This document shows positions 1 through 9,030 of a stretch of 37,542 nt of DNA, piece after piece. Source of the DNA: Brevundimonas vancanneytii (GTDB taxonomy: Bacteria; Pseudomonadota; Alphaproteobacteria; Caulobacterales; Caulobacteraceae). Numbering within the stretch: position 1 is the stretch's first letter; the number at the start of each line of letters is the position of its first letter. The stretch is taken from NCBI GenBank assembly GCA_945861515.1, contig CAMAVA010000011.1:1-37542 (forward strand), written 5' to 3'. Below the pieces are notes generated by a model. That model saw nothing but the letters and a program-made list of their open reading frames with translations. It was not told where the DNA came from and ran no database searches. The position numbers and the translations under genes were made by a program.

Positions 1-240
1 CCGCATCTGACCCAGAAGGATGTGGAACGGGTCGTGGCTGTCATCCTCGAGCGGATGATTGTCGCCCTGGAGCAGGGCGGCAGGGTCGAATTGCGGGGCT
101 TTGGCGCCTTTTCCGTGCGGTCGCGACCGGCGCGTTCGGGGCGGAATCCACGCACCGGTGAAACCGTGGAAGTCCAGGCCAAACACGTGCCGTTCTTCAA
201 GAGCGGCAAGGAACTGCGGGCCCGGCTGAACGCTGATTGA
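1..240 (+). CDS. ihfB: Integration host factor subunit beta (5' end outside window)
   Basis: This is the C-terminal ~79 residues of a DNA-bending HU/IHF-family protein; the open frame runs in from the left edge, so the true start is upstream. Visible family marks are the ELRGFGAF turn and the beta-arm stretch GRNPRTGE, whose proline intercalates into DNA in IHF, followed by the C-terminal helix that starts near FFKSGKELR. The RNPRTG arm and the position in front of the trp genes favour IHF-beta over HU, although the two subunits are hard to separate from a fragment. IHF acts in the nucleoid as a heterodimer with IHF-alpha, which is not in this window. The stop codon lies 26 bp before mscL. 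Confidence 0.93.
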   Translation, partial: PHLTQKDVERVVAVILERMIVALEQGGRVELRGFGAFSVRSRPARSGRNPRTGETVEVQAKHVPFFKSGKELRARLNAD

Positions 241-266
241 TCAGCGAAATGCAGCGGAGCCATGTT

Positions 267-707
267 GTGAGCGTTGTCAGCGAGTTTCGGCAGTTTATCT
301 CCAGGGGAAACGTGATTGATCTTGCGGTGGGCGTCATCATTGGCGGCGCCTTTGGCAAGATCGTCACCAGCCTGGTGGAACAGATCATGATGCCGCCGAT
401 CGGCCTGCTGCTGGCCAGGGTGGATTTCTCCGACCTCAAGGTCGTTCTCGCCGCCGCCGATCCCGCCAAGAAGTCGGCCGAGATCGCGCTTGGCTATGGC
501 GCCTTCATAAACACCATCATCCAGTTTGTGATTGTCGCCTTTGCCGTCTTCCTGATGGTCAAGACGGTCAACGCCATACGCCGCAAGGAGGCCGAAGCGC
601 CGGTTCCCAGCGAACCGCCGGCGCCAAACGCCAGCGAGCTTCTGCTCATGGAAATCCGCGACCTGCTGGCGGCGAGGCAGCAGGGCGGCCCGGAAAAGGC
701 GCCTTGA
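267..707 (+). CDS. mscL: Large-conductance mechanosensitive channel MscL
   Basis: A 146-residue inner-membrane channel that opens under membrane tension to release solutes after osmotic downshock. The N-terminal amphipathic segment and TM1 carry the hallmark RGNVIDLAVGVIIGGAFGKI (residues 13-32), TM2 lies around residues 76-97, and a cytoplasmic C-terminal helix follows (SELLLMEIRDLLA). I chose the GTG at 267 because it gives the family-typical start MSVVSEFRQF and has a GGAG at 256-259 seven bases upstream; in-frame TTG (237) and ATG (249) starts would add 10 or 6 residues. The 3' end overlaps the trpF start by 4 bp, so the channel gene is translationally coupled to tryptophan genes with no obvious functional link. 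Confidence 0.95.
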   Translation: MSVVSEFRQFISRGNVIDLAVGVIIGGAFGKIVTSLVEQIMMPPIGLLLARVDFSDLKVVLAAADPAKKSAEIALGYGAFINTIIQFVIVAFAVFLMVKTVNAIRRKEAEAPVPSEPPAPNASELLLMEIRDLLAARQQGGPEKAP

Positions 708-1360
708 ACCGCCAGGTCAAGATCTGCGGCCTGTCGACCCCGGAAACCGTCCAGGCGGCGGTTGACGGCGGCGCGGCCTTTCTCGGCCTGAACTTCTTCG
801 AACAAAGCCCCCGCTATGTCAGTCCCGACACAGCGGCTAGGCTGGCTGTCCTCGCCCGGAGGGACGGGCCCAGAAAGCCGCCATCCATCGTGGCGATCAC
901 CGTCGATGCCGATGACGCAGAGATCGACCGCATCGTAGCCGCCCTGAACCCCGACTTTGTCCAGCTTCATGGCAAGGAAACCCCGGCCCGGGCCCAGGCG
1001 ATTTCGGCCCGAACCGGCGTCCGGCTCATCCGGGCGCTGGCGGTGTCGGACCAGAGCGATATCGAGGCCGCCGCCAGATGGGACGGGGTGGTGGATCATC
1101 TGCTGTTCGACGCCCGGCCGCCTGCCGGCAGCGCGCTTCCTGGCGGAACTGGCGCTCGGTTTGACTGGACCTTGCTGGCGGGCCGGCGCTTCCGGCGGCC
1201 GCATTTCCTGGCGGGCGGCCTGGACCCCTGGAACGTCGCCGAGGCCCTGCGACTGTCGGGCGCTCCCCTGGCGGACGTTTCCTCTGGCGTGGAGCGGGGT
1301 CCGGGGATAAAGGACGGCCCCTTGATCACGGCCTTTCTGGATGCCGTGCGCAGCCTGTGA
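704..1360 (+). CDS. trpF: Phosphoribosylanthranilate isomerase
   Basis: Catalyses the Amadori rearrangement of N-(5-phosphoribosyl)anthranilate to CdRP in tryptophan synthesis. The 218-residue protein is a standard single-domain TIM barrel. The catalytic cysteine is in KICGL (Cys8) and the general-acid aspartate in LLFDARPP (Asp136); the phosphate-binding turns are FLAGGL and DVSSGVE near the C-terminus. It starts with TTG at 704, inside the mscL stop (TTGA overlap), with an AAGG-type ribosome site about 5 bases upstream. It is a stand-alone enzyme, not fused to TrpC. trpC and trpD are absent here, as usual for the split trp genes of this group. Confidence 0.96.
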   Translation: MNRQVKICGLSTPETVQAAVDGGAAFLGLNFFEQSPRYVSPDTAARLAVLARRDGPRKPPSIVAITVDADDAEIDRIVAALNPDFVQLHGKETPARAQAISARTGVRLIRALAVSDQSDIEAAARWDGVVDHLLFDARPPAGSALPGGTGARFDWTLLAGRRFRRPHFLAGGLDPWNVAEALRLSGAPLADVSSGVERGPGIKDGPLITAFLDAVRSL

Positions 1361-1367
1361 GTCCGTC

Positions 1368-2600
1368 TTGAACGCCCCCGCGCCGCTTACCCTTCGCCCC
1401 AATGACTGGAACGCCCTGCCGGATGCCCGGGGGAAGTTTGGTGAATTCGGGGGGCTCTATGTCGCAGAGACCCTGATGCCCCTGGTTCTGGGCCTGGGCG
1501 AGGCCTACGCGGCCGCCAAGGCCGATCCGGCCTTCCAGGATGAGCTGACCTCGTTCCACAGGCACTATACGGGCCGCCCCAGCCCGATGTATTTTGCGGA
1601 ACGTCTGACGGACTATTTCGGCGGGGCCAGGATCTGGTTCAAGCGCGACGAGCTGAACCACACGGGCAGTCACAAGATCAACAATGCGCTTGGCCAGATC
1701 CTGCTGGCCCGTCGCATGGGCAAGACCCGGATCATCGCCGAGACCGGCGCCGGCCAGCATGGCGTGGCCACGGCAACGGTCTGCGCCCGGTTCGGCCTGC
1801 CCTGCGTGGTCTATATGGGCGCCACCGACGTCGAGCGGCAGAAGCCCAATGTGTTCCGGATGAACCTGCTGGGGGCGGAGGTTCGTCCCGTCACCTCCGG
1901 GACCGGCACGCTCAAGGACGCCATGAACGAGGCGATGCGGGACTGGGTGACCAATGTCGAGGACACCTACTACCTGATCGGCACTGCGGCCGGACCCCAT
2001 CCCTATCCGGCCATGGTGCGGGATTTCCAGTCGATCATCGGCATCGAGGCCCGGGCCCAGATCCTGGAGCTGGAAGGCCGGCTTCCGGACGCCGTGGTGG
2101 CCTGTATCGGCGGAGGCTCCAACGCCATCGGCCTGTTCCACCCTTTCCTTGCCGATGAGGGCGTGCGGCTGATCGGGGTCGAGGCGGCCGGGCACGGGAT
2201 TGAAACCGGGGAACATGCCGCCAGCCTGACCGGCGGCCGGCCGGGCGTCCTTCACGGCAACAAGACCTATCTGCTGCAGGACGATGACGGCCAGATCATT
2301 GATGCCCATTCCATCAGCGCCGGTCTGGATTATCCGGGCATCGGACCGGAACACAGCTTCCTGCATGACACGGGACGGGCCGAATATGTCTCCGCCACCG
2401 ACAAGGAAGCCCTTGCGGCCTTCCAGCTCTGTGCCGAGCAGGAGGGCATTATCCCGGCCCTCGAGCCGGCCCACGCCCTGGCACGGGTCGGCGATCTGGC
2501 CAGGGAACTGGGCAAGGACGGGGTCATCCTGATGAACCTGTGCGGCCGGGGCGACAAGGATATCTTCACCGTGGCCGACGCCCTGGGTCGGACCATCTGA
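1368..2600 (+). CDS. trpB: Tryptophan synthase beta chain
   Basis: PLP enzyme that condenses indole with L-serine to make tryptophan, working as an alpha2-beta2 complex with TrpA. With a TTG start at 1368 the protein is 410 residues and begins MNAPAPL, as I recall for relatives; an ATG at 1341 inside trpF would add nine residues. The PLP lysine is in HTGSHKINN (Lys103), the catalytic glutamate in AETGAGQHG (Glu125), and the phosphate-binding loop is GGGSN (248-252). This is the classic TrpB1 form, not TrpB2. The stop overlaps the ATG of the following small gene by one base (TGATG). Confidence 0.96.
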   Translation: MNAPAPLTLRPNDWNALPDARGKFGEFGGLYVAETLMPLVLGLGEAYAAAKADPAFQDELTSFHRHYTGRPSPMYFAERLTDYFGGARIWFKRDELNHTGSHKINNALGQILLARRMGKTRIIAETGAGQHGVATATVCARFGLPCVVYMGATDVERQKPNVFRMNLLGAEVRPVTSGTGTLKDAMNEAMRDWVTNVEDTYYLIGTAAGPHPYPAMVRDFQSIIGIEARAQILELEGRLPDAVVACIGGGSNAIGLFHPFLADEGVRLIGVEAAGHGIETGEHAASLTGGRPGVLHGNKTYLLQDDDGQIIDAHSISAGLDYPGIGPEHSFLHDTGRAEYVSATDKEALAAFQLCAEQEGIIPALEPAHALARVGDLARELGKDGVILMNLCGRGDKDIFTVADALGRTI

Positions 2601-3013
2601 TGGTCGCCGCCCTCATGATGGCGCTGGCGATCGGCGCTGCAACGCCGGGCGATCTGTCCGGCCCCTCCTCGCCGGTGCTTCCGCCGGACCAGCCCTCCCT
2701 GATGCAGGACATGCCGGATGACGCGAGGCCCTGCGCCTTCAGGCTGACGGACAATCCGGCCGTGGAGTCCGACTGTTTTGTGGTCCCGAGCGCCTCTGTG
2801 CCGACACTGGTCGACCAGGTGTCGAACCGCCTTTTCGCCGGCGGCTGGACGGCGAGTACGGGTCAGGCCCTGAGCTTTGTGCGGCCGGCTCGGGCCCTCT
2901 GCGATACGGTCCGGATCTATCCCCTGGGGCAGGACGAAATTCCTCTCGGAGAGGATGACCGGATCGTTGTGGTGCTGTTTTCGTCCGCCGTTTCCTGTGA
3001 TCTGAGCGAGTAG
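2600..3013 (+). CDS. Small putative secreted protein with four cysteines, between trpB and trpA
   Basis: I do not recognise this 137-residue protein. It begins with a short hydrophobic stretch ([17 protein letters not shown]) that looks like a signal peptide, followed by a proline-rich linker and a compact domain with four cysteines (45, 59, 101, 133), which suggests two disulfides in the periplasm. Its ATG shares one base with the trpB stop, implying translational coupling, and it ends four bases before the TTG of trpA. A periplasmic protein has no known role in tryptophan synthesis, so the position is odd. The GC content and codon use look like those of the neighbours. Function unknown; the reading frame is supported by its tight packing in the operon. 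Confidence 0.75.
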   Translation: MVAALMMALAIGAATPGDLSGPSSPVLPPDQPSLMQDMPDDARPCAFRLTDNPAVESDCFVVPSASVPTLVDQVSNRLFAGGWTASTGQALSFVRPARALCDTVRIYPLGQDEIPLGEDDRIVVVLFSSAVSCDLSE

Positions 3014-3017
3014 CCCG

Positions 3018-3854
3018 TTGAATCGAATCGACCGTCGCTTCGCCGCCCTGGCCGATGAGGGGCGCGCTGCATTCGTCGCCTATGTCATGGGCGGCGATCC
3101 TGACTACGACACCTCGCTGGATATTCTTCGGGGCCTGCCGGGCGCGGGGGTCGATGTGATCGAGCTGGGCTTTGCCTTCTCGGATCCCATGGCCGAGGGT
3201 CCGCCGATCCAGCGGGCTGCCCTTCGGGCCCTCAAGGCGGGCATGACCCTGAACCGGACCCTGTCGCTGGTGGCCGAGTTCCGCAAGACCGACAGCGAAA
3301 CCCCGGTGGTGCTGATGGGCTATCTGAACCCGCTGTTCAGCGCCGGCTATATCGCCTTTGCCGACCGGGCGGCCGCGGCCGGGGCCGATGGCCTGATCTG
3401 CGTGGACTGCCCCCCGGAAGAAGCAGACGAGTTGACCGACGCCCTCGAAGCTTGCGGACTTTCCCTCATCCGCCTGACGGCCCCAACCACCGACGACCGA
3501 CGTCTGGCCACAGTGGTCAAGCGGACCTCCGGATTTGTCTACTACGTCTCCGTGGCCGGGGTGACCGGCGTAAAGTCGGCCGTGGCCGGCGATATCGCTC
3601 CGGCCGTTGCGCGGGTGCGGGCGGCAGCCCATCTTCCTGTTGCTGTCGGTTTCGGCATTCGCACCCCGGAACAGGCTGCAGATGTCGCCAGAATCGCCGA
3701 CGGCGTGGTTGTTGGTTCCGCTTTCGTCGATGAAATTGCAGGCGTCCTCGAAATGATCTCTTCCGGTGCGAACGAAAACGTGACCACGAGAGTTCTTTCC
3801 AAGGCGACCGCCTTGGCGAAAGCTGTGCGTTCGGCGCGAGTCGGTCAGGCTTGA
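3018..3854 (+). CDS. trpA: Tryptophan synthase alpha chain
   Basis: Cleaves indole-3-glycerol phosphate to indole and glyceraldehyde-3-phosphate and passes indole to TrpB. The protein is 278 residues and a TIM barrel. The catalytic Glu49 is present in VIELG; the second catalytic position, Asp60 in the Salmonella enzyme (motif SDPLADGP), is glutamate here (SDPMAEGP, codon GAG). The phosphate-binding regions [10 protein letters not shown] and [11 protein letters not shown] are intact. Translation most likely starts at TTG 3018 (MNRIDRRF), since no ATG fits the family N-terminus. It is followed 11 bp later by accD. Identity is certain; the Asp60-to-Glu change may be a lineage variant. Confidence 0.95.
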   Translation: MNRIDRRFAALADEGRAAFVAYVMGGDPDYDTSLDILRGLPGAGVDVIELGFAFSDPMAEGPPIQRAALRALKAGMTLNRTLSLVAEFRKTDSETPVVLMGYLNPLFSAGYIAFADRAAAAGADGLICVDCPPEEADELTDALEACGLSLIRLTAPTTDDRRLATVVKRTSGFVYYVSVAGVTGVKSAVAGDIAPAVARVRAAAHLPVAVGFGIRTPEQAADVARIADGVVVGSAFVDEIAGVLEMISSGANENVTTRVLSKATALAKAVRSARVGQA

Positions 3855-3865
3855 GGCGGTAGACG

Positions 3866-4792
3866 ATGGCGATGGCAGAATCCAAGGGCGACAAGCCCAC
3901 CCGTCCTCCAGCGCAACCCAAAGAGCGCAGCGGCTGGCTGTCGCGCATAGCGCCGGGCGTACGCGGGGCCTTCACCAAGCGCGAGACCCCGGAGAACCTC
4001 TGGGTCAAATGTCCTGACACCGGCGAGATGATCTATCGTCCGGACCTGGAGGCGGCGCTCTGGGTCACCCCGGCCGGCCGGCATATGCGGATCGGCCCCA
4101 AGCTGCGCTTCGCCTACACCTTCGATGACGGCCAGTTCGAGGTCATCCCGACGCCGGCGGTTCCGGAAGACCCCCTCGGTTTCTCTGACGGCAAGCCTTA
4201 TCGCGAGCGTCTGGCCGCTGCCCGCAAGGCGACCGGAGAGCCGGACGCCATGGCCATCGGCTTTGGCGCCATCCGGTCTGTCCCGGCGGTCGTACTGGTC
4301 CAGGACTTTGCCTTCATGGGCGGTTCGCTGGGCATGGCGGCGGGAGAGGCTTTTGTCGCCGCCGCCCGGGCCGCCGTCGCCCGCAATGCGCCGATGGTGG
4401 TGTTCACCGCCGCCGGCGGCGCCCGGATGCAGGAGGGCACCCTGTCGCTCATGCAGATGGCCCGCACCACCCTTGCCATCCAGGAGCTCAAGCGGGCCCG
4501 CCTGCCCTATATCGTGGTCCTGACCGACCCGACCACCGGCGGGGTTACCGCCAGCTACGCCATGCTGGGCGACATCCATCTGGCCGAGCCGGGCGCCCTG
4601 ATCGGCTTTGCCGGGCCCCGGGTCATCGAACAGACCATCCGCGAGACCCTGCCGCCGGGCTTCCAGAGGTCCGAGTATCTGGTGGAAAAGGGCATGGTCG
4701 ACCGGGTTGTGGCGCGCGATCAGTTGCCGGTCATCCTCGGATCGTTGCTGGGCACCCTGATGATGGGACGGGCTCGTTCGACGGCAGCCTGA
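3866..4792 (+). CDS. accD: Acetyl-CoA carboxylase carboxyltransferase subunit beta
   Basis: Beta half of the carboxyltransferase that moves CO2 from carboxybiotin to acetyl-CoA, giving malonyl-CoA; it partners with AccA. 308 residues, start ATG at 3866 with GAGG at 3853-3856. The crotonase-like core is well conserved, with an oxyanion region around AAGGARMQEG and the PTTGGVTASYAMLGD stretch. The N-terminal zinc ribbon is degenerate: in E. coli the four ligands follow the pattern WxKCxxCG...VCPKC, but here only Cys49 remains and the other three positions are Thr52, Thr68 and Gly71. The surrounding residues (LWVKCP, RHMRIG) still align, so this is substitution, not deletion. I believe Caulobacter relatives share this state. 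Confidence 0.96.
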   Translation: MAMAESKGDKPTRPPAQPKERSGWLSRIAPGVRGAFTKRETPENLWVKCPDTGEMIYRPDLEAALWVTPAGRHMRIGPKLRFAYTFDDGQFEVIPTPAVPEDPLGFSDGKPYRERLAAARKATGEPDAMAIGFGAIRSVPAVVLVQDFAFMGGSLGMAAGEAFVAAARAAVARNAPMVVFTAAGGARMQEGTLSLMQMARTTLAIQELKRARLPYIVVLTDPTTGGVTASYAMLGDIHLAEPGALIGFAGPRVIEQTIRETLPPGFQRSEYLVEKGMVDRVVARDQLPVILGSLLGTLMMGRARSTAA

Positions 4793-4807
4793 AGCCAATT
4801 GAAGATG

Positions 4808-4956
4808 CTCCCCGTCCGGGGAGATCTTGGCGAAGCCGACTGACGGGTCTGCTCACGTTTTCGCGGCCATTGCCGCCATTCGCTGCTTCCAATTTCTGTT
4901 GGGGACCCCCTCCATCATCGCCCAAGGCGATGGTCCCCCTCCCCGGAGGGGGAGGA
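4808..4956. repeat. Pair of inverted REP-like palindromic elements between accD and folC
   Basis: Two related ~45-50 bp elements face each other. The left copy (4808-4849) has the hairpin CTCCCC-GTCC-GGGGAG followed by GGC-GAA-GCC and a tail ending GACGGGTC. The right copy (4905-4956) is in opposite orientation: GACCCCC, then ATCGCC-CAA-GGCGAT (4917-4931), then the stem CCCCCTCC/GGAGGGGG (4935-4952). The same two-hairpin design, again as an inverted pair, occurs at 36552-36710. This fills almost the whole 174 bp accD-folC gap. It may act on mRNA stability or termination, or be a REP-type element moved in trans. Confidence 0.7.
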
Positions 4957-4966
4957 TCTGCATAGC

Positions 4967-6286
4967 ATGACCGATCACCTCCGCCCTCACGACGCCGCCC
5001 TGATGCGGCTGCAGGCCCTGCATCCGAAGAAGATCGACCTGTCGCTCGGCCGCATGCGGCGCCTCTGCTCGGCGCTGGGCGATCCACAGCGCAGTCTGCC
5101 CCCGGTCATCCATGTGGCGGGGACCAATGGCAAAGGCTCCACTGTCGCCTTCCTGCGCGCCATGGCGGAGGCGGCTGGCCTGCGGGTTCATGTCTTCACC
5201 TCGCCGCATCTTGTTCGGTTCGCAGAGCGGATCCGCCTGGCCGGAGCCCTGATTAGCGAAGAGCATCTGGCCGAGGTCCTGGAACGGGTCGAGACGGCCA
5301 ATGGCGGCGAGGCCATCACCTTCTTCGAGATCACCACGGCCGCCGCCTTCCAGGCCTTCAGCGAGGTTCCCGCGGACCTCTGCCTGCTGGAGGTGGGACT
5401 GGGCGGATCCCTGGACGCAACCAATGTCATCGACCCGCCGGCCCTGTCGGTGATCACGCCCGTCGACTACGACCACCGCGAATTCCTGGGCGACGCGATT
5501 GCCGGCATCGCGGGGGAGAAGGCCGGGATCATCAAGCGTGGAGCCCCGGTCGTGACCGGGTGGCAGAGGGAGGAGGCCCTCGCCGTGATCGAGGGTCGCG
5601 CCGAGACGCTGGGCGCGCCCCTTCAGGCGATGGGACGCGACTTTGACGCCTTTGGCCAAGCGGGCCGTCTTGTTCTCCAGACGCAGGATCGTCTGCTTGA
5701 CCTGCCCCTGCCCTCGCTGGCAGGGCCACACCAGATCGCCAATGCGGGACTTGCCGCCATGGCCGCCCTGTCCCTGGAGAATCCGCAGATCGATGAGGCG
5801 GCGATCGCCGCTGGCGTGGCGTCTGCTGTCTGGCCGGCCCGCATGCAGCGTCTCACCGCCGGGCCCCTGGCCAGTCTGGCAAACGCCGCCGGAACGGACC
5901 TGTGGCTTGACGGCAGCCATAATGTCCATGCCGCCCGCGCCCTGTGCGAAACCCTCCTGGCAATGCAGGGCCGTGACGGCCGGCCAACCACGCTGATCTG
6001 CGGCCTGCTGGCCAACAAGGATATCGAGGGCTTCTTCGATGCTTTCCGGTCGCTGCGGCCGGGGGTGATCTGCGTCCCCTTCGAGTCGGATGCCGCCAGT
6101 CCGCCCGAGCGACTGGTCTCGGCTGCCCTTGCGGCAGGCCTGGAGGCTGAGGCGTCGCCAGGCGTTGAGGCCGCTGTAGGCGCCGCCCTGAGCGGCCAGG
6201 GTCCTGGCCCCCGGCTGGTCATCTGCGGATCGCTCTATCTCGCCGGCGAGGTCCTGGCCATGAGCCCGGAGACCTGGCCGGGCTGA
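4967..6286 (+). CDS. folC: Bifunctional dihydrofolate synthase / folylpolyglutamate synthase
   Basis: ATP-dependent ligase that adds glutamate to dihydropteroate and lengthens the polyglutamate tail of folates in the cytoplasm. 439 residues, the normal length for the family. The Mur-ligase-type P-loop GTNGKGS is at residues 52-58, TSPHLVRFAERIR follows as the substrate loop, and the second nucleotide/Mg region is seen in GLGGSLDATNVI and LDGSHN. The ATG at 4967 fits the family N-terminus and follows a repeat-derived GGGGGAGGA tract that can serve as the ribosome site. It is the last + strand gene before a convergent terminator. Confidence 0.96.
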   Translation: MTDHLRPHDAALMRLQALHPKKIDLSLGRMRRLCSALGDPQRSLPPVIHVAGTNGKGSTVAFLRAMAEAAGLRVHVFTSPHLVRFAERIRLAGALISEEHLAEVLERVETANGGEAITFFEITTAAAFQAFSEVPADLCLLEVGLGGSLDATNVIDPPALSVITPVDYDHREFLGDAIAGIAGEKAGIIKRGAPVVTGWQREEALAVIEGRAETLGAPLQAMGRDFDAFGQAGRLVLQTQDRLLDLPLPSLAGPHQIANAGLAAMAALSLENPQIDEAAIAAGVASAVWPARMQRLTAGPLASLANAAGTDLWLDGSHNVHAARALCETLLAMQGRDGRPTTLICGLLANKDIEGFFDAFRSLRPGVICVPFESDAASPPERLVSAALAAGLEAEASPGVEAAVGAALSGQGPGPRLVICGSLYLAGEVLAMSPETWPG

Positions 6287-6298
6287 GCCAGCGTCACA

Positions 6299-6331
6299 GA
6301 AAAAGGGGCGGCTCCCTGCGGAGCCGCCCCT
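6299..6331 (-). terminator. Intrinsic terminator of pnp, shared with convergent folC
   Basis: A perfect 12-bp stem (6304-6315 with 6320-6331) closes on a CTGC loop. On the - strand the stem is followed by a run of U residues (complement of the A-tract at 6300-6304), making a strong Rho-independent terminator for the pnp transcript. On the + strand the U-tract is poor, so folC termination here would be weaker. It sits between the folC stop (6286) and the pnp stop (6358). Confidence 0.9.
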
Positions 6332-6357
6332 CGATCCTTCAGTCGTTGAAAGCGGTC

Positions 6358-8496
6358 TTACGCCTCTTCGGCGGCGACTTCCTTCTTGGACAGGTCTTCG
6401 CCGGTTTCCTGGTCGACAACCTTCATGGACAGCTTGGTCTTGCCGCGATCGTCGAAGCCGATGAGCTTGACCTTGACCATCTGGCCTTCGCTCAGAACGT
6501 CGGCGGGGCGGGCCACACGTTCGTTGCTGATCTGGCTGACATGGACCAGGCCGTCCTTGGCGCCGAAGAAGTTCACGAAGGCGCCGAAATCAACGACCTT
6601 CACGACCTTGCCATTGTAGATGGCGCCGATTTCCGGCTCCGAGGCGATGGACTTGATCCACTCCTTGGCGGCGTCGATCTTGGACTGCTCCGAAGCGGCG
6701 ATCTTGATGGTGCCGTCATCACCGATGTCGACCTTCGCGCCGGTGCTGGCGACGATCTCGCGGATCACCTTGCCGCCGGTGCCGATCACTTCACGGATCT
6801 TGTCGGCTGCGATCTTGATGGTCTCGATCTTCGGCGCGTACTCGCCCAGCTCTTCGCGGGGCGCGTCCATGGCCTTGTTCATTTCACCGAGGATGTGATC
6901 ACGGCCTTCCTTCGCCTGGGCGAGGGCCTGCTTCATGATCTCGATGGTGATGCCGCTGATCTTGATGTCCATCTGCAGCGAGGTGATGCCATCGCTGGTG
7001 CCGGCCACCTTGAAGTCCATGTCTCCGAGGTGATCCTCGTCGCCCAGGATGTCGGACAGCACGGCAAAGCCGTCGCTTTCCAGGATCAGGCCCATGGCGA
7101 TGCCCGAGACCGGACGGATGAGGGGAACGCCCGCATCCATCATGGCCAGGGAGGAGCCGCAGACCGTTGCCATGGACGAGCTGCCGTTGGACTCGGTGAT
7201 CTCCGAGACCAGGCGGATGGTGTAGGGGAAGTCGGCCTTGGCCGGCAGCATGGGCCGCAGAGCGCGCCAGGCCAGCTTGCCGTGACCGATTTCCCGGCGA
7301 CCGGGGCTGCCCATCCGGCCGGTCTCGCCGACGGAGTAGGGAGGGAAGTTGTAGTGCAGCAGGAAGGATTCCTTGTAGGTGCCTTCCAGGGCGTCGATGA
7401 ACTGCTCGTCATCGCCGGTGCCCAGGGTTGCGACCACCAGGGCCTGGGTCTCGCCGCGAGTGAACAGGGCCGAGCCATGGGTGCGGGGCAGGACGCCCAC
7501 TTCACCAAGGATGGGGCGGACGGTGCGGACATCGCGGCCGTCGATGCGGATGCCGGTGTCGAGGATGCCGCGACGGACGACATCCGCCTCCAGTTCCTTG
7601 AACACACCCGCCAGCTTCTGCGGGTCGATGCCGTCGGGATTGGCTTCGCTCTTGCCGAGGGCCGCGATGGCCTTCTTCTTGGCGGCGCCGATCGCTTCGT
7701 AGCGGTCCTGCTTCTTCTGGATCTTGTAGCCGGCGGCGATATCGGCGCCGACCAGGGTCTTCATCTGGGCCTTGATCGCGTCGGTGTCCTCCTCGGCGAA
7801 CTCGAAGGGCTCCTTGGCGGCATGTTCGGCCAGTTCGATGATGGCGTTGATCACCGGCTGGATGCCGTCATGGGCGAACTTGATGCCGCCCAGAACGGTT
7901 TCCTCGTCCAGTTCCTGGATTTCGGATTCGACCATCATCACGGCGTCGGCGGTGCCGGCCACGACCAGGTCCATCTTGCTGTCCTTCAGCTCGTCGGCCG
8001 TCGGGTTCAGGATGTAAGCGCCGTCGACAAAGGCCACCCGGGCCGCGCCAATGGGGCCCATGAATGGGGCGCCTGAAAGGGTTAATGCGGCAGAGGCCGC
8101 GACCATCGAAATGATGTCGGGATCGTTCTCGAGGTCATGCTGCAGCACCGTGCAGACAACCTGGACTTCGTTCTTGAAGCCCTTGACGAACAGGGGGCGG
8201 ATCGGTCGGTCGATCAGGCGGGAGACCAGAGTCTCCTTTTCCGACGGACGGCCTTCGCGCTTGAAAAAGCCGCCGGGGATCTTGCCGGCCGCGAAGGTCT
8301 TTTCCTGGTAGTTGACGGTCAGGGGGAAGAAGTCCTGGCCGGGCTTCTGGGTCTTGGCGAACACGGCGGTGGCCAGGACGACGGTCTCGCCCATGGTGGC
8401 CAGGACAGCGCCGTCAGCCTGACGGGCGATGCGGCCGGTTTCGAGGGTGAGGGTCTTGCCGCCCCACTCGATGGTCTTGCGTCTGATTTCAAACAT
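6358..8496 (-). CDS. pnp: Polyribonucleotide nucleotidyltransferase (PNPase)
   Basis: 3'-5' phosphorolytic exoribonuclease, degradosome component and 3'-tail polymerase. 712 residues. The domain order is the standard one: first RNase PH domain, helical linker, second RNase PH domain carrying the catalytic core ([36 protein letters not shown]), then a KH domain ([20 protein letters not shown]) and an S1 domain ([20 protein letters not shown]). I chose the ATG at 8496 ([13 protein letters not shown]), which matches family starts and has an AGAAAG-type site upstream; the frame stays open further upstream but that stretch is non-coding leader. It is preceded by rpsO in the conserved rpsO-pnp order. 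Confidence 0.97.
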   Translation of the reverse strand: MFEIRRKTIEWGGKTLTLETGRIARQADGAVLATMGETVVLATAVFAKTQKPGQDFFPLTVNYQEKTFAAGKIPGGFFKREGRPSEKETLVSRLIDRPIRPLFVKGFKNEVQVVCTVLQHDLENDPDIISMVAASAALTLSGAPFMGPIGAARVAFVDGAYILNPTADELKDSKMDLVVAGTADAVMMVESEIQELDEETVLGGIKFAHDGIQPVINAIIELAEHAAKEPFEFAEEDTDAIKAQMKTLVGADIAAGYKIQKKQDRYEAIGAAKKKAIAALGKSEANPDGIDPQKLAGVFKELEADVVRRGILDTGIRIDGRDVRTVRPILGEVGVLPRTHGSALFTRGETQALVVATLGTGDDEQFIDALEGTYKESFLLHYNFPPYSVGETGRMGSPGRREIGHGKLAWRALRPMLPAKADFPYTIRLVSEITESNGSSSMATVCGSSLAMMDAGVPLIRPVSGIAMGLILESDGFAVLSDILGDEDHLGDMDFKVAGTSDGITSLQMDIKISGITIEIMKQALAQAKEGRDHILGEMNKAMDAPREELGEYAPKIETIKIAADKIREVIGTGGKVIREIVASTGAKVDIGDDGTIKIAASEQSKIDAAKEWIKSIASEPEIGAIYNGKVVKVVDFGAFVNFFGAKDGLVHVSQISNERVARPADVLSEGQMVKVKLIGFDDRGKTKLSMKVVDQETGEDLSKKEVAAEEA

Positions 8497-8637
8497 GGAT
8501 GGTCTTTCTTTTCTCATGTCCCACCGGCGTATTCCGGGCGGGGGCGGACAGGGACGGGGGCCCAACGGGCAGTTCCGGGTATCCTCTCCAGTGTCAGGCC
8601 CGGCGAGGATCACGAAGGAACCCCGTACGAACGTCTC

Positions 8638-8735
8638 GGGGCTTTCAGCAGCCCCTCCGGCCATCCCCAGGACCTGAGGGGGATGGTGCGGAGATGGAAA
8701 GACGGGGCGAAATCCGTCCGGATCACGCCCCGTCT
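8638..8735 (-). promoter_or_regulatory. Structured rpsO-pnp intergenic leader (three hairpins)
   Basis: The 250-bp gap between rpsO and pnp holds at least three hairpins, read on the - strand: a 10-bp stem AGACGGGGCG/CGCCCCGTCT (8700-8709 with 8726-8735) with an inner ATCCG/CGGAT stem and a UUUCC after it; CCATCCCC/GGGGATGG (8661-8668 with 8679-8686); and GGGGCT/AGCCCC (8638-8643 with 8650-8655). The first may be a leaky terminator after rpsO. In E. coli the equivalent region is cut by RNase III and lets PNPase repress its own synthesis; by analogy these stems may do the same here, which is inference. Confidence 0.6.
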
Positions 8736-8746
8736 GTCTCTATCGC

Positions 8747-9016
8747 CTATCGGCGCAGGCCCAGCTTCTCGATGAGCGACTGGTAGCGTCCGGCGTCGGA
8801 CAGCTTCAGATGGTCGAGGAGCGAGCGACGCTGGGAAACCAGCTTCAGCAGGCCACGACGGCTGTGGTTGTCCTTCTTGTGGGTCTTGAAGTGCTCTGTC
8901 AGGTTGGCGATCCGTTCGGACAGGATGGCCACCTGGACTTCAGCGCTTCCGGTGTCGCCCTCGGTGCGGGCGTGTTCGAGAATAAGCGCGGTCTTGCGCT
9001 CTGCAGTGATCGACAT
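8747..9016 (-). CDS. rpsO: 30S ribosomal protein S15
   Basis: Primary 16S rRNA-binding protein of the small-subunit platform, also contacting the 50S subunit in a bridge. 89 residues, the exact family length. The S15 signature is clear: [22 protein letters not shown], then [19 protein letters not shown], then LLDHLK and the ending [12 protein letters not shown] (each stretch conserved). The ATG at 9016 has a GGAGA site upstream. It lies 14 bp after truB and before pnp, the widely conserved rbfA-truB-rpsO-pnp order, and is probably co-transcribed with truB. Confidence 0.98.
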   Translation of the reverse strand: MSITAERKTALILEHARTEGDTGSAEVQVAILSERIANLTEHFKTHKKDNHSRRGLLKLVSQRRSLLDHLKLSDAGRYQSLIEKLGLRR

Positions 9017-9030
9017 CGGGCTGTCTCCGC

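Noticed and set aside
6346-8076. Long open frame (576 codons) on the + strand opposite pnp
   Set aside because: It mirrors the pnp coding frame in high-GC DNA, has no domain-like sequence, and starts within the pnp 3' end.
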